Part shown: piece by piece, positions 47,671 to 56,169 of the stretch
Layout of the letters: each line of letters opens with the position of its first letter
Position numbering within the stretch: the stretch's first letter is position 1
Assembly (NCBI RefSeq): GCF_000718305.1
Contig: NZ_JOFQ01000009.1
Location: forward strand, 124,001 to 188,000
Reading direction: 5' to 3'
From: Streptomyces niger
Lineage (GTDB): Bacteria; Actinomycetota; Actinomycetes; Streptomycetales; Streptomycetaceae
Length of the DNA stretch: 64,000 bases
Notes under the pieces: generated by a model
What the model was told of the DNA's origin: nothing
What the model saw: only the letters and a program-made list of their open reading frames with translations
Database searches by the model: none
Translations under genes and position numbers: made by a program

Positions 47671-48591
47671 TCAGGAAACGGGTGCCGTCGTGTCGAGCAT
47701 GACCGAGCGGGTCAGGCTGCGCGGGTTGTCCGGGTCCAGGCCGCGGGCACGGGCGCGTTCCAGCGCGACGCGGTGCACCAGTACGAGGTCAGCGAGCGGA
47801 TCGCGGTCGTGTGCCACGAACCGGGCGCCTGTCCCTATGACCTGGTCGGCCAGCCCCTCCGGCGCGTTGCCGAAGAGCCAGGTGACGCGACCGGGAGCGG
47901 CGATGGATATCGGGCCGTGCCGGTACTCCATGGCCGGGTAGGACTCGGTCCAGCTCTGGGAGGCCTCGCGCATTTTGAGGGCCGCCTCGTTGGCCAGGCC
48001 GACGGTCCAGCCGGTGCCGAGGAAGGAGAACTGCTCGGCGTCGACCCACTCCTGGGCGACGGGCGCCGACAGTGCCTCCTCGACATCGCCTATCGCGGCG
48101 GAAAGGTCTTCGCCCAGATGCGTACGGAGCAGGGCCAGGGCCGTGGTGGCGAACCGCGTCTGCACGACGGAGCGTTCGTCGGCGAAGGGCAGGGCGACGA
48201 TCTCGTCGGACAGTTCCTTCGCGGGAGTGTCCTGGTCGCCGAGCAGGGTCACCGTGGGGATCCGGCCGCGTACGGCGTCGAGTATGCGGAGGACTTCTGT
48301 CGTGGTGCCGGAGCGGGTGATGGCCACCACGGCGTCGTAGCCGCGGTCGGCGCCGAGGAACGCCTCGGAGGCGGGGAATGCGTCGGTGACGCCGGCACCG
48401 GCCGCCTCGCGCAGTGCGGCGTACGACTGCGCCATGAACCACGAGGTGCCGCAGCCGACGACAGCGACGCGGCGGCCGGCCTTCGGCAGGGGGCTGTCCG
48501 CGCCGCCCAGGCGCACCGCCTCCCGCCAGGTCTCCGGCTGGCTGCGCAGCTCCTGCTCCATGTGCGACGAACCGTTCGACGTACCACTCAT
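47671..48591 (-). CDS. SIS-domain sugar-phosphate isomerase/deaminase-like protein
   Basis: A 306-residue protein from ATG 48591. Two SIS domains are visible: the first with VAVVGCGTSWFMAQSYAAL and AITRSGTTTEVLRIL, the second with FLGTGWTVGLANEAALKMRE and ESYPAMEYRHGP. This matches the isomerase half of glucosamine-6-phosphate synthase and AgaS-type deaminase/isomerases, without the glutaminase part. It should isomerise or deaminate an amino-sugar phosphate in the cytoplasm. It stands first in line before the aldolase and DeoR regulator, making a minimal amino-sugar catabolic set; no transporter is nearby. Confidence 0.9.
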   Translation of the reverse strand: MSGTSNGSSHMEQELRSQPETWREAVRLGGADSPLPKAGRRVAVVGCGTSWFMAQSYAALREAAGAGVTDAFPASEAFLGADRGYDAVVAITRSGTTTEVLRILDAVRGRIPTVTLLGDQDTPAKELSDEIVALPFADERSVVQTRFATTALALLRTHLGEDLSAAIGDVEEALSAPVAQEWVDAEQFSFLGTGWTVGLANEAALKMREASQSWTESYPAMEYRHGPISIAAPGRVTWLFGNAPEGLADQVIGTGARFVAHDRDPLADLVLVHRVALERARARGLDPDNPRSLTRSVMLDTTAPVS

Positions 48592-48779
48592 GGCTGATCC
48601 CACCCTTCGTCCGCCGGCTGGCGCCGTGGTTGCGCGATTCACGCAGTCAGCGTCAGGCCCAAGCTGGTGCGCTCGGTGCGCGAAACTGCAACTTTTGGCT
48701 TCACTGCAATCAACTGTACGCAGATCGGCGTCAGGCTGCCATCCCTCGAACGAGTGAGCGGCGGTGCCGGGGCATGAAA

Positions 48780-48821
48780 AAGAGGGGTGTGCGGCCAATA
48801 CGCCGGCCACACACCCCTCTT
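48780..48821 (-). terminator. Strong terminator after yciI-like gene
   Basis: The 12-bp arms AAGAGGGGTGTG (48780-48791) and CACACCCCTCTT (48810-48821) pair perfectly, with an inner GGCC/GGCC. On the minus strand the stem is followed by a T-rich run (TCTTTTTC), a canonical intrinsic terminator just after the YciI stop at 48830. Confidence 0.88.
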
Positions 48822-48829
48822 CTCTCGCG

Positions 48830-49129
48830 TCAGGCGGGCAGCTGCTCGCGGTAGCCCTCCAGGCCCGGAGCGGTCTTGGTGGCGATGAACTCGGTGATCC
48901 GGTACTCGCACACGCCGGCCGCGACGAACGGGTCCTCCTGGGTGATCCGTTCCGCCGTGGCGCGGTCCTCGACCGACGCGAGGATGACGCCCCCGTCGCG
49001 CGGCTGCTTGCGGCCGGAGGCCAGGAAGTGCCCGGCGGCGTAGTGCTGCTCCAGCCAGGCGACGTGCGCGTCGAGCGCGGCGTCCACGCGGTCGAGAGGG
49101 GCGGTGTAGGTCAACTCAAGTATGAACAT
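48830..49129 (-). CDS. YciI-like protein
   Basis: A 99-residue protein. ATG 49129 has no ribosome binding site; TATATT ends six bases upstream, so the mRNA is probably leaderless. The YciI fold is recognised from FILELTYTAPLDRVDAALDA, HVAWLEQHYAAGHFLASGRK, GGVILASVEDRATAERI and QEDPFVAAGVCEYRITEF. Conserved His and Asp residues (HVAWLE, EDPF) line the active site in the family, which is related to muconolactone isomerases and chlorite dismutase. The physiological reaction is unknown. It ends in a strong terminator. Confidence 0.9.
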   Translation of the reverse strand: MFILELTYTAPLDRVDAALDAHVAWLEQHYAAGHFLASGRKQPRDGGVILASVEDRATAERITQEDPFVAAGVCEYRITEFIATKTAPGLEGYREQLPA

Positions 49130-49305
49130 CCTCGAAATATAGGACAGGTGTCGCCGGGGAATTGCGCCGGGCGGAGCGGCGCGAGGTATGAGCGGACGAG
49201 GCCGTGGTCCGTTCGCAGCAGCGCCGATGGCGTCACGTGGCGGGGGGTCGGCCGGCGGCCGAGGATGGAGCCGCACTGGTTTCCGCACGGGAAGGAACAG
49301 CGAAG

Positions 49306-49479
49306 ATGCGACGTCTCATCGTCTTGCTCGCAGCCGTTTTCACCGCAGGGATTCTCGCCTCCGGGTCCGCAGTCGCGGCACCCGCGGACGGACCGGACCA
49401 GCTGACGCCGAGGGAGCAGGCGGGCCTGGAATTCGCCGGCGACGTACTCGGCTCCCTCTTCGGCGGCGGACAGGGTTGA
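49306..49479 (+). CDS. 57-residue secreted peptide
   Basis: ATG 49306 has GGGAAGGAA upstream. Residues 1-24 form a signal peptide (RRLIVLLAAVFTAGILASGS, cleavage near AVA-AP), leaving a mature peptide of about 33 residues: acidic, with a helix-prone LTPREQAGLEFAGDVLGSLF and a Gly-rich end. No cysteines. A longer in-frame start at 49204 lacks a ribosome binding site. I recognise no family; several short secreted peptides of this kind occur in Streptomyces. Confidence 0.65.
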   Translation: MRRLIVLLAAVFTAGILASGSAVAAPADGPDQLTPREQAGLEFAGDVLGSLFGGGQG

Positions 49480-49528
49480 CCCGTCCGCAGGCATCGGCCG
49501 CCCCGGCGCACCCGGCCGCCCCACCCCG

Positions 49529-50044
49529 TCAGAAGTTGCTCACCTCGTTCGCGATGTGATGCGCCCAGTCGCGGATCCGGGACACCTCCCGGTGGTCGGC
49601 CGAAAAGCCGCCCGGGGCCGCTGAGCGGGTGAACGGGCCCCGGGGGAGGCGGCCGGGGCGGCCGCCGATCGTGAGGTGGCCGCGGGCGCCGGCCCGGTCG
49701 ATGGCCCGGCGCGCGCCGGGGACCGGCGGCGCATCGACGCCGTCGCCCGCCGACGCGTCCGGGGTCCCGGAGCCGTTGCTGAAGAACCAGACGGCGCGGG
49801 AGCGCAGTTGCGCCGCATGCCGGCGCGCGAAACGGCGGGCATCGCGGTGCCAGCGGTTCCCACGCAGCTCACCGCCGAGGACGACGGCGTCGTACGGGCC
49901 CACGCTCACGATCTCCGCAGCGGGGCGCAGTTCGGTGTCGAAACCGTCCTCCCGTAGCGCGGCGGCTATCTCCTCCGCAATGCCCTGGGTGGATTCGGAC
50001 GTACTGGCATAGGCGATCAGGACGCGGTACGGGGCCATGGCCAT
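49529..50044 (-). CDS. Flavodoxin-domain protein
   Basis: A 171-residue protein starting at ATG 50044 or 50038. The FMN phosphate loop is YASTSESTQGIAEEIAAAL (about residues 12-30). The middle has GPYDAVVLGGELRGNRWHRD and AVWFFSNGSGTP, matching the flavodoxin/HemG-like branch used by many actinobacterial 'flavodoxin domain' proteins. It likely carries electrons using FMN in the cytoplasm. It lies beside a NarL-type regulator of the DevR/DosR kind on the same strand; such regulators often sit with stress and redox genes. Confidence 0.88.
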   Translation of the reverse strand: MAMAPYRVLIAYASTSESTQGIAEEIAAALREDGFDTELRPAAEIVSVGPYDAVVLGGELRGNRWHRDARRFARRHAAQLRSRAVWFFSNGSGTPDASAGDGVDAPPVPGARRAIDRAGARGHLTIGGRPGRLPRGPFTRSAAPGGFSADHREVSRIRDWAHHIANEVSNF

Positions 50045-50146
50045 GGGAATTCCAGAGATTTCGGGCTTCCTCGGTGCGGAACGGTCCCTTTCTCGTGCTG
50101 CATGGTCCCCCTCGGCGCGTCGCTGCCGGTGTCAGGTGATTCGTGG

Positions 50147-50905
50147 TTACCGGGAACCGGGCGGCTCCTCACGGTCCCGTACGCGTTCGGCGATGACCGC
50201 GGCCTGGATGCGGCGACCGACCTTGAGCTTGGTCAGGATCGCGGAGATGCGGTTCTTCACGGTCTTCTCGGCGAGGTAGAGGCGCTCGGCTATCTGGCGG
50301 TTGGTCAGGCCCTCCCCGATGAGGTCGAGGATCTGCCGCTCTCGTGGGGAGAGGCGGGCCAGTTCGGGCGGGCCGACAGGGACGGCCGGGCCCCGCACCC
50401 GGGCCAGTACGCGGGCGGTGGCGCCGGGGTCCAGCATCGACTGTCCCGCCGCCACCGTCCGTACGGCCGTCACGAGGGCCGAGCCTTGGATCTGCTTGAG
50501 TACGTAGCCGGCGGCGCCGGCCATGATGGCGTCGAAGAGCGCCTCGTCGTCATCGAAGGACGTGAGCATCAGGCACGCCAGCCCGGGCAGTGCGACGCGC
50601 AACTCGCGGCACACGTCGATGCCTTCGTGGTCCCCGGTGTCGGCACTGGAGCCGAGGCGTACGTCGAGCACCGCGACGTGCGGCCGCAGCGCCGGGGCGC
50701 GGGCGAGCGCCTGGCGGGCGTCGGCCGCTTCGCCCACGACGGTCATGTCCGGCTCGTCCTCCAGGAGGTCGCGCAGGCCGCGGCGCACGACTTCGTGGTC
50801 GTCCAGCAGGAAGACCCGTATGGGCGGCTCTTCGAAGCGCCCCCTGTCGCCGCACTGTGAAGTCGTGCGCACAGCTCCACCCCTGCCCGGTGCATCGGTC
50901 GTCAT
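50147..50905 (-). CDS. NarL/LuxR-family response regulator (DevR/DosR-like)
   Basis: A 252-residue regulator from ATG 50905 behind GGGAGGG. The receiver has the acidic pair in VFLLDDHEVVRRGL, the phospho-acceptor Asp in VAVLDVRLG, Thr/Ser in LMLTSFDD and Lys in GYVLKQIQG. A LuxR-type helix-turn-helix ends the protein (LSPRERQILDLIGEGLTNRQ, IAERLYLAEKTVKNRISAIL). The phrase AEKTVKNRISAILTKL is typical of DevR/DosR. A 28-residue N-terminal extension precedes the receiver. No sensor kinase is adjacent, so it is an orphan regulator. Confidence 0.92.
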   Translation of the reverse strand: MTTDAPGRGGAVRTTSQCGDRGRFEEPPIRVFLLDDHEVVRRGLRDLLEDEPDMTVVGEAADARQALARAPALRPHVAVLDVRLGSSADTGDHEGIDVCRELRVALPGLACLMLTSFDDDEALFDAIMAGAAGYVLKQIQGSALVTAVRTVAAGQSMLDPGATARVLARVRGPAVPVGPPELARLSPRERQILDLIGEGLTNRQIAERLYLAEKTVKNRISAILTKLKVGRRIQAAVIAERVRDREEPPGSR

Positions 50906-51155
50906 TCCGGCCGCCCTCCCACCCCTCCGCCCCCGGTCACGTTTCCTCCCAGCCTCGTACGTTCAGGCGTCCACCACCATGGCCCGGCAGGCCTCATCGG
51001 AGCCTGCACAGGCCGGATGAGGCCACGGAAGGCCGCGCCCCTGGCCCCGAGAGGGGTGGCCCGTGAGCCGGCCCGGGGCGGCGTGGCGTAGGGCGGCCGG
51101 CCGACCGGCACGGCATCGTGGGGCGTCAACGTGCCGCCCCGCCCCGGAGTGCTGT

Positions 51156-52529
51156 ATGACCGTGTCCGTCGTCCTGTTCACCGCCGACCTGCGGCTGCAC
51201 GACCAACCGGCGTTGCGCGCGGCCCTGAAGCAGGGGCGGGAGGTGGTGCCGCTGTTCGTACGGGACGGCCGCATCGAGGCAGCCGGCTTCGCGACACCGA
51301 ACCGCACGGCGTTCCTGGCCGACTGCCTCGCCGCTCTCGATGCGGCGCTGCGGGAGCGCGGCGGCCGGCTGGTGGTGCGGTCGGGCGACGTGGCCGAGAC
51401 CGTGCGCAAGGTCGCCGCCGAGGCGGGCGCCGCCGATGTCCACATGTCGGCCGACGTCAGCGGCTACGCCCAGCGCAGGGAAGATCGGCTGCGTGCCGCG
51501 CTGGCCACCGACGGCCGGCGGCTGCACGTACACGACGGGGTCGTGACCGCCGTACCGCCCGGCGCGGTCACCCCGCAGTCCAAGGACCACTTCGCGGTGT
51601 TCGGCGCGTACGCCCGGCAGTGGGAGCAGCAACAGCTGCGCGCGCCGCTGGGCGCCCCGCGGACCGTCCGGGTCCCCGAGGGCATCGGCTCGGAAAAGAT
51701 GCCGTCCAGGGCGGCCCTACGGGACGTCTCGGCCGGGCTGGCCGGCGGCGGTGAGGCCGAGGGGCGGGCGCGGTTGGCCGCGTGGGGACGCGACGGCATG
51801 GCCGCGTACGAGGACCGGCACGACGACCTGGCCGGCGACGCGACCTCCCGGCTCTCCCCGCATCTGCACTTCGGGACGGTCTCCCCGGTGGAGGCGGTGC
51901 ACCGGGCGCGCAAGAAGGGCGGCCCGGGGGCCGCGGCCTTCGTACGGCAGCTCTGCTGGCGGGATTTCCACCATCAGGTGCTGGCTGCGCGGCCTCGTGC
52001 GGCGGTGGAGGACTACCGCACCCGGCACGACCGGTGGCGTACCGAGAAGGGAGCGCGGGCGGAGGTCGAGGCGTGGCAGCAGGGGCGGACCGGCTATCCC
52101 GTCGTCGACGCCGCCATGCGGCAGTTGGCCCACGAAGGCTGGATGCACAACCGCGGTCGGCTACTGACCGCGAGCTTCCTGGCCAAGACGCTCTACGTGG
52201 ACTGGCGAGCAGGGGCCCGGCACTTCCTCCGCCTGCTGGTCGACGGCGACCTGGCCAACAACCAGCTCAACTGGCAGTGGGTGGCGGGCACCGGCACGGA
52301 CTCCCGGCCCAACCGCGTCTTCAACCCCGTTACTCAGGGCAAGCGATACGACCCCGATGGCGCCTACGTACGCCGCTGGGTTCCCGAACTCGCCGGGATC
52401 GAGGGCCGCGCGGTCCACGAACCGTGGAAACTGCCCGCACGGGAGCGCGCACGGTATGACTACCCCGACCCGCTGATCGACCTCGCCGATGGCCTGGCCC
52501 GCTTCCGTCGCGCCCGCGGCAAGGAATGA
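51156..52529 (+). CDS. phr: Deoxyribodipyrimidine photolyase
   Basis: A 457-residue enzyme starting at ATG 51156 with GGAG upstream; earlier in-frame starts are not supported. The N-terminal antenna domain begins VVLFTADLRLHDQPALRAAL. The FAD domain contains RLSPHLHFGTVSP, GRTGYPVVDAAMRQL, GWMHNRGRLLTASFLAKTLY, DGDLANNQLNWQWVAGTGTD and RVFNPVTQGKRYDPDGAYVR, all class I CPD photolyase hallmarks, with the tryptophans for electron transfer. It repairs ultraviolet-induced pyrimidine dimers in the cytoplasm using light. The endonuclease V gene follows 140 bp downstream. Confidence 0.94.
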   Translation: MTVSVVLFTADLRLHDQPALRAALKQGREVVPLFVRDGRIEAAGFATPNRTAFLADCLAALDAALRERGGRLVVRSGDVAETVRKVAAEAGAADVHMSADVSGYAQRREDRLRAALATDGRRLHVHDGVVTAVPPGAVTPQSKDHFAVFGAYARQWEQQQLRAPLGAPRTVRVPEGIGSEKMPSRAALRDVSAGLAGGGEAEGRARLAAWGRDGMAAYEDRHDDLAGDATSRLSPHLHFGTVSPVEAVHRARKKGGPGAAAFVRQLCWRDFHHQVLAARPRAAVEDYRTRHDRWRTEKGARAEVEAWQQGRTGYPVVDAAMRQLAHEGWMHNRGRLLTASFLAKTLYVDWRAGARHFLRLLVDGDLANNQLNWQWVAGTGTDSRPNRVFNPVTQGKRYDPDGAYVRRWVPELAGIEGRAVHEPWKLPARERARYDYPDPLIDLADGLARFRRARGKE

Positions 52530-52669
52530 GCCCGCTGACACGGCTCGCATCGCGCCCCTCTGGGTGACCACGACCGGCAGTGCTTACTCCGGTACCGTCG
52601 TCGCTGCCCTTCCTGTACGTCAGGTCCGCAGCTCAGCCCGCACGAGGGCCCGGTAGCGTGGGCGCCACC

Positions 52670-53386
52670 ATGACGAGCAACAGCACTGTCTCCCGCGACG
52701 ACGAACTGCGTAACTGGCCCGCCGACGAGGCCGCGGCCCGCGCTGCCCAGGACCGGCTGCGCCGGCACGTCGTCCTGGACGAGCCCGGGCCCGAGCCGGG
52801 GTTCGCGGGCACCGTGGCGGGGGTCGACGTCGCGTACGACGACGAGCGGGGCGTCGTCGCGGCCGCGGCCGTCGCGCTCGACGCCCGCACGCTCGACGTC
52901 GTCGACGAGGCGACGGCGGTCGGCCCGGTGTCGTTCCCGTACGTCCCCGGGCTGCTCGCCTTCCGGGAGATCCCAACCGCGCTCGACGCGCTCGACCGAC
53001 TCGCCCGCGTACCGGACCTGGTGGTCTGCGACGGTTACGGGCTCGCCCACCCACGCCGCTTCGGGCTGGCCTGCCACCTCGGGGTGCTCACGGGGCTGCC
53101 GGTGATCGGCGTCGCGAAGAACCCGTTCACCTTCACCTATGAAGCGCCGGGGCCGGAGCGCGGCGCGACCTCGGCGCTGCTGGATGGTGGCGAGGAGGTC
53201 GGCCGGGCCGTTCGGACGCAGCCGGGCGTGAAGCCGGTCTTCGTGTCCGTGGGCCACCGTGTCGGCCTGGACCGCGCCTGTGCCCATACGCTGCGGCTGG
53301 CGGCCTCTTACCGCCAGCCGGAGACCACCCGCGCCGCCGACGCGCTGTGCCGCCGCGCGCTCGCGGAGGCCGGCAGCGACGCGTGA
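52670..53386 (+). CDS. nfi: Endonuclease V (deoxyinosine 3'-endonuclease)
   Basis: A 238-residue enzyme; ATG 52670 is chosen since the family core begins soon after. Motifs: TVAGVDVAYDDERGVV (catalytic Asp), the signature SFPYVPGLLAFREIP, DLVVCDGYGLAHPRRFGLAC (catalytic Asp) and LGVLTGLPVIGVAKNP. It nicks DNA next to deoxyinosine to start repair of deaminated adenine, with magnesium. The placement after photolyase forms a small DNA-repair pair. The length is standard for the family. Confidence 0.93.
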   Translation: MTSNSTVSRDDELRNWPADEAAARAAQDRLRRHVVLDEPGPEPGFAGTVAGVDVAYDDERGVVAAAAVALDARTLDVVDEATAVGPVSFPYVPGLLAFREIPTALDALDRLARVPDLVVCDGYGLAHPRRFGLACHLGVLTGLPVIGVAKNPFTFTYEAPGPERGATSALLDGGEEVGRAVRTQPGVKPVFVSVGHRVGLDRACAHTLRLAASYRQPETTRAADALCRRALAEAGSDA

Positions 53387-53413
53387 CGCCCGAGGCGCCC
53401 TCTGCGGCCCGTT

Positions 53414-54601
53414 TCAGCCCTGTTCGTCCACCACCCGGAAGCGCAGCCCGGCGCGCTTCAGACGGTCCGTGAGCGCGTCGCCCATCGCCACGGCCGGCGT
53501 CACCTGACCGGCGGTCTCCGGCAGTTCGTCGTACGCCAGGCACAGCGCCGACTCGGCGAGCATCTTCGCCGTCTCGTCGTACCCCGGGTCGCCGCCCGAC
53601 ACCTCGGTGACGACCCGCCGGCCGCCGCCCTCGCCCACGAAGCGGATCTTGAACCAGCTGCTGGCGCGGCGCTCCTCGTCCGGCCCGTCGCCCGGCGCGA
53701 GCCGAGCCGACAACCACCGGCGCGCGGGCGGAACCTGCGCCGCACCGTACGCGGCGCCCGCGCCCAGCACGCCGCCGACCGCCACGGGAAGGTGTCTGAC
53801 GCCGGCGTAGTGGCGGTAGCGGAAGTCCGGACCGTAGCGCTCCAGAGCCGCCGCTGAGCGGCCGATCACCTGCGGGTCGAGGGTCGGCAACGGTACGCCC
53901 CAGACGCCCAGCTCGCGGGTCGGCACTCCAGGGACCGCGCGCACCGTGCGGCCCGCCGGGCGCGGCTCCACGCGCTGCCGTTCCCGGGCGGCGCGCACCA
54001 TGCCGAGCGGCCGGGACATCACCGTGAGCGCGGAGGCCAGGGTGCCGCCCGAGAACGTGGCGTTGGTGCGGACGAAGCCGGCCATCCGCAGTGGCACACC
54101 CTCGGGCAGGAGCCCCACCGTGTAGAACACGCCGAGGTCGTGCGGGACGGAGTCGAACCCGCAGGCGTGCACCAGGCGTGCACCCGAGGCGCGCGCCGTG
54201 GCGTGGTGGCGCACATACATCCGGTCGATGAACTCCGGCTCACCGGTGAGGTCCACATAGTCCGTGCCCTCCTCGGCGCAGGCCGTGACCAGTGGTTCGC
54301 CGTACTTCAAGTACGGGCCGACGGTGGTGGCCAGTACCCGGGTGGCGGCGGCCACGGTCCGCAGCGACTCAGGGTCGGCGGCGTCGGCGTGCACGAGGGG
54401 CAGGTCGGCACAGGCCGGGTGGCTCGCCGCCAGTTCGGCGCGGAGCCGCTCCAGCTTGGCCTTGTTGCGCCCGGCCAGCGCCCAGCGGCAGCCTTCGGGG
54501 GCGTGCGCGGCCAGGTAGGCGGCGGTGAGCCGGCCCGCGAAGCCGGTGGCGCCGAAAAGGACGACGTCGTACGTCCGCCCCGCGTCGTCCTGTCGTCCCA
54601 T
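53414..54601 (-). CDS. Saccharopine-dehydrogenase-family (trans-acting enoyl-reductase-like) protein
   Basis: A 395-residue protein from ATG 54601 behind AAGGGG. The NADP fold opens with VVLFGATGFAGRLTAAYLAA and WALAGRNKAKLERL, then ATTVGPYLKYGEPLVTACAE and GTDYVDLTGEPEFIDRMYV, the pattern of the saccharopine-dehydrogenase-like family that includes mycobacterial trans-acting enoyl reductases. CGFDSVPHDLGVFY is a further family motif. A weakly hydrophobic region (AVGGVLGAGAAYGAAQV) may associate with the membrane. It probably reduces a lipid-type substrate with NADPH. Convergent with endonuclease V. Confidence 0.88.
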   Translation of the reverse strand: MGRQDDAGRTYDVVLFGATGFAGRLTAAYLAAHAPEGCRWALAGRNKAKLERLRAELAASHPACADLPLVHADAADPESLRTVAAATRVLATTVGPYLKYGEPLVTACAEEGTDYVDLTGEPEFIDRMYVRHHATARASGARLVHACGFDSVPHDLGVFYTVGLLPEGVPLRMAGFVRTNATFSGGTLASALTVMSRPLGMVRAARERQRVEPRPAGRTVRAVPGVPTRELGVWGVPLPTLDPQVIGRSAAALERYGPDFRYRHYAGVRHLPVAVGGVLGAGAAYGAAQVPPARRWLSARLAPGDGPDEERRASSWFKIRFVGEGGGRRVVTEVSGGDPGYDETAKMLAESALCLAYDELPETAGQVTPAVAMGDALTDRLKRAGLRFRVVDEQG

Positions 54602-55060
54602 GGTGCGGCCCCTTAGGTGTGAGCGCCGATGCGGGCGCCTTCGATGTGAGCGCCGCTACGGGCGCCTGCAGTGCGGGCGGGCACGTTCGTGGTGCTCGCC
54701 CAGTCGGTGATCGCACGCTATGGATCAGTTGTACGCGGCGTCAACACGACCTTTCGGGAGTTGCGTCCTCCGGCACCGTGGCAGGACCCCCGCATGCCCC
54801 TCCCCGCGCTCCTCACCGGCGTCGTGCCGCCCGTGTGGCGCTGCGTCTGCGGGACGTCATCGATTGCCCGGCTACGGTGGCGCAGCGGTTGCCGCTCGGC
54901 CCGGTGGCCGTGAGAACGGTCCGCCGTTTGCTGGAGGACACAGCCCTCTCCTGATGCTGAGTCAGAAGTGCCCCCAGGGTGCCCGAGGACGCAGCACCAC
55001 AAAGGGCAGCAGCGCCCCGCACTCTCCGTACGCAGCGGTTCCTGCGCCCGAAGGACGTCC
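54602..55060. other. Intergenic region without a clear gene
   Basis: About 460 bp between the reductase start and the MgtC stop. Variants of gtgagcgccgatgcgggcgcc repeat at 54616-54675. An open frame ending at 54954 (…VAQRLPLGPVAVRTVRRLLE) has a protein-like tail but no convincing start; it could be a gene remnant. I see no RNA gene. Confidence 0.4.
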
Positions 55061-55804
55061 TCACTCCGTGTGGTCCGACTCGCGGCCCAAGGTGATGCCG
55101 CGGACACCCTCCAGTTGGGAGAGGCGTTCCACCAGGTCGTGTGCCGAGGCCGAGCCCTCCAGGCGGAGGAGGACTTCCGAGGCGACCCGTTCGGGGGCCT
55201 CGGGGTCGGTGTCGACCTGGACGTCGGTGACCTGGAAGCCGGCGCCGGTGCACATCGCCAGCATGCGGCCGAGCAGACCGTGCTGGGCTCGGTAGGCGAG
55301 TCGCAGTTCGAAGCGCTCGACGGACGGGGCCAGGGCCATGCGGTCGGTGACCTTGGGGAAGCCGCGGACTACGAGGAAGTGCACGGCCGTCGAGGCCAGG
55401 GCCAGCAGCGGCAGCCCGCCGCCACAGGCCATGCCGATGGCGCAGGTGAGCCAGACCGTGGCGGCCGTGGTCAGGCCGCGCACCGCGTCCTTCTTCACGA
55501 AGATCAGGCCACCGCCGATGAAGCCGATGCCGGAGACGACCTGCGCCGCGACCCGGGACGGGTCGAGCCCGATGCCGTCGATTCCGGTGACCGCACCGAA
55601 GCCGTGGATCGACACCTCCATGAAGAGCGCGCTGCCGACGCCCACGAGGGTGTGCGTGCGCAGGCCCGCGCTCTTCTGGCGCGCCTCGCGTTCCAGTCCG
55701 ATGAGGGACGACAGCAGCAGGGCGATGGACAGCTCGGCGATCTGGCGCCAGCCCTGGCCGGAGCCGGGATCGAACAGTGCGGCGGCGAGGTGCGTGTAAG
55801 ACAT
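55061..55804 (-). CDS. MgtC/SapB-family membrane protein
   Basis: A 247-residue protein from ATG 55804; the ribosome binding site is weak. The MgtC core has several transmembrane helices: AELSIALLLSSLIGLEREAR (signature), AGLRTHTLVGVGSALFMEVS, RVAAQVVSGIGFIGGGLIFV, KKDAVRGLTTAATVWLTCAI and MACGGGLPLLALASTAVHFL. The C-terminal 80 residues form a soluble ACT-like domain (FELRLAYRAQHGLLGRML). MgtC proteins help growth at low magnesium and inhibit F-type ATPase in pathogens. The role in soil actinobacteria is not defined. Confidence 0.9.
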   Translation of the reverse strand: MSYTHLAAALFDPGSGQGWRQIAELSIALLLSSLIGLEREARQKSAGLRTHTLVGVGSALFMEVSIHGFGAVTGIDGIGLDPSRVAAQVVSGIGFIGGGLIFVKKDAVRGLTTAATVWLTCAIGMACGGGLPLLALASTAVHFLVVRGFPKVTDRMALAPSVERFELRLAYRAQHGLLGRMLAMCTGAGFQVTDVQVDTDPEAPERVASEVLLRLEGSASAHDLVERLSQLEGVRGITLGRESDHTE

Positions 55805-56169
55805 CCGGCCATTGTCACCAAGGCCTGCGGGCAGGCAATGGCGGCAGGACCAACCGACGCGCAAAGCCGCTCGGAAAGCCCCTTGGGAAGCCGCGCGGAA
55901 CCTCCTGGGAAGCCGCTCGGAAAGCCCCTGGGAAGCCCCGCGCAGAACCTCTGGGGAAGCCCTTCCGCGTTCGGCCCCGCACCGGCCGTCGGACGTCCCG
56001 CGCACCGACCATCGGACGACCCGCGCATCGACCATCGAAGTGGGCCCCGAACCTGTCCTGAGGGGCTTGTGGAAAGTGGAACACGTTCTTAACATCACGA
56101 GTGTTACAGCATTGGTGTCACATCCGCATCGGTGCCGCATACGCATGGGTGACACGGGCAGGGGGCTCG
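55805..56169. other. Repeats and promoter region before the beta-oxidation operon
   Basis: About 365 bp. At 55864-55960 a compound unit of about 46 bp (aagccgctcggaaagcccct + gggaagccgcgcggaacctc) occurs twice. From 56070 the DNA becomes less GC-rich (acacgttcttaacatcacga) and contains TAACA-N7-TGTTA (56089-56105) and a GTGTCAC...GTGACAC inverted pair, likely the promoter and regulator sites of the racemase operon. Confidence 0.55.

Noticed and set aside
53041-53310. TTA triplets that might be bldA-dependent leucine codons in the endonuclease V gene
   Set aside because: Both fall out of frame (GGT-TAC and TCT-TAC); I noticed no in-frame TTA in any gene, but this was only a scan by eye.
54619-54954. 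Open frame with a protein-like C-terminus (VAQRLPLGPVAVRTVRRLLE)
   Set aside because: The first half looks random and no start is supported; at best a remnant.
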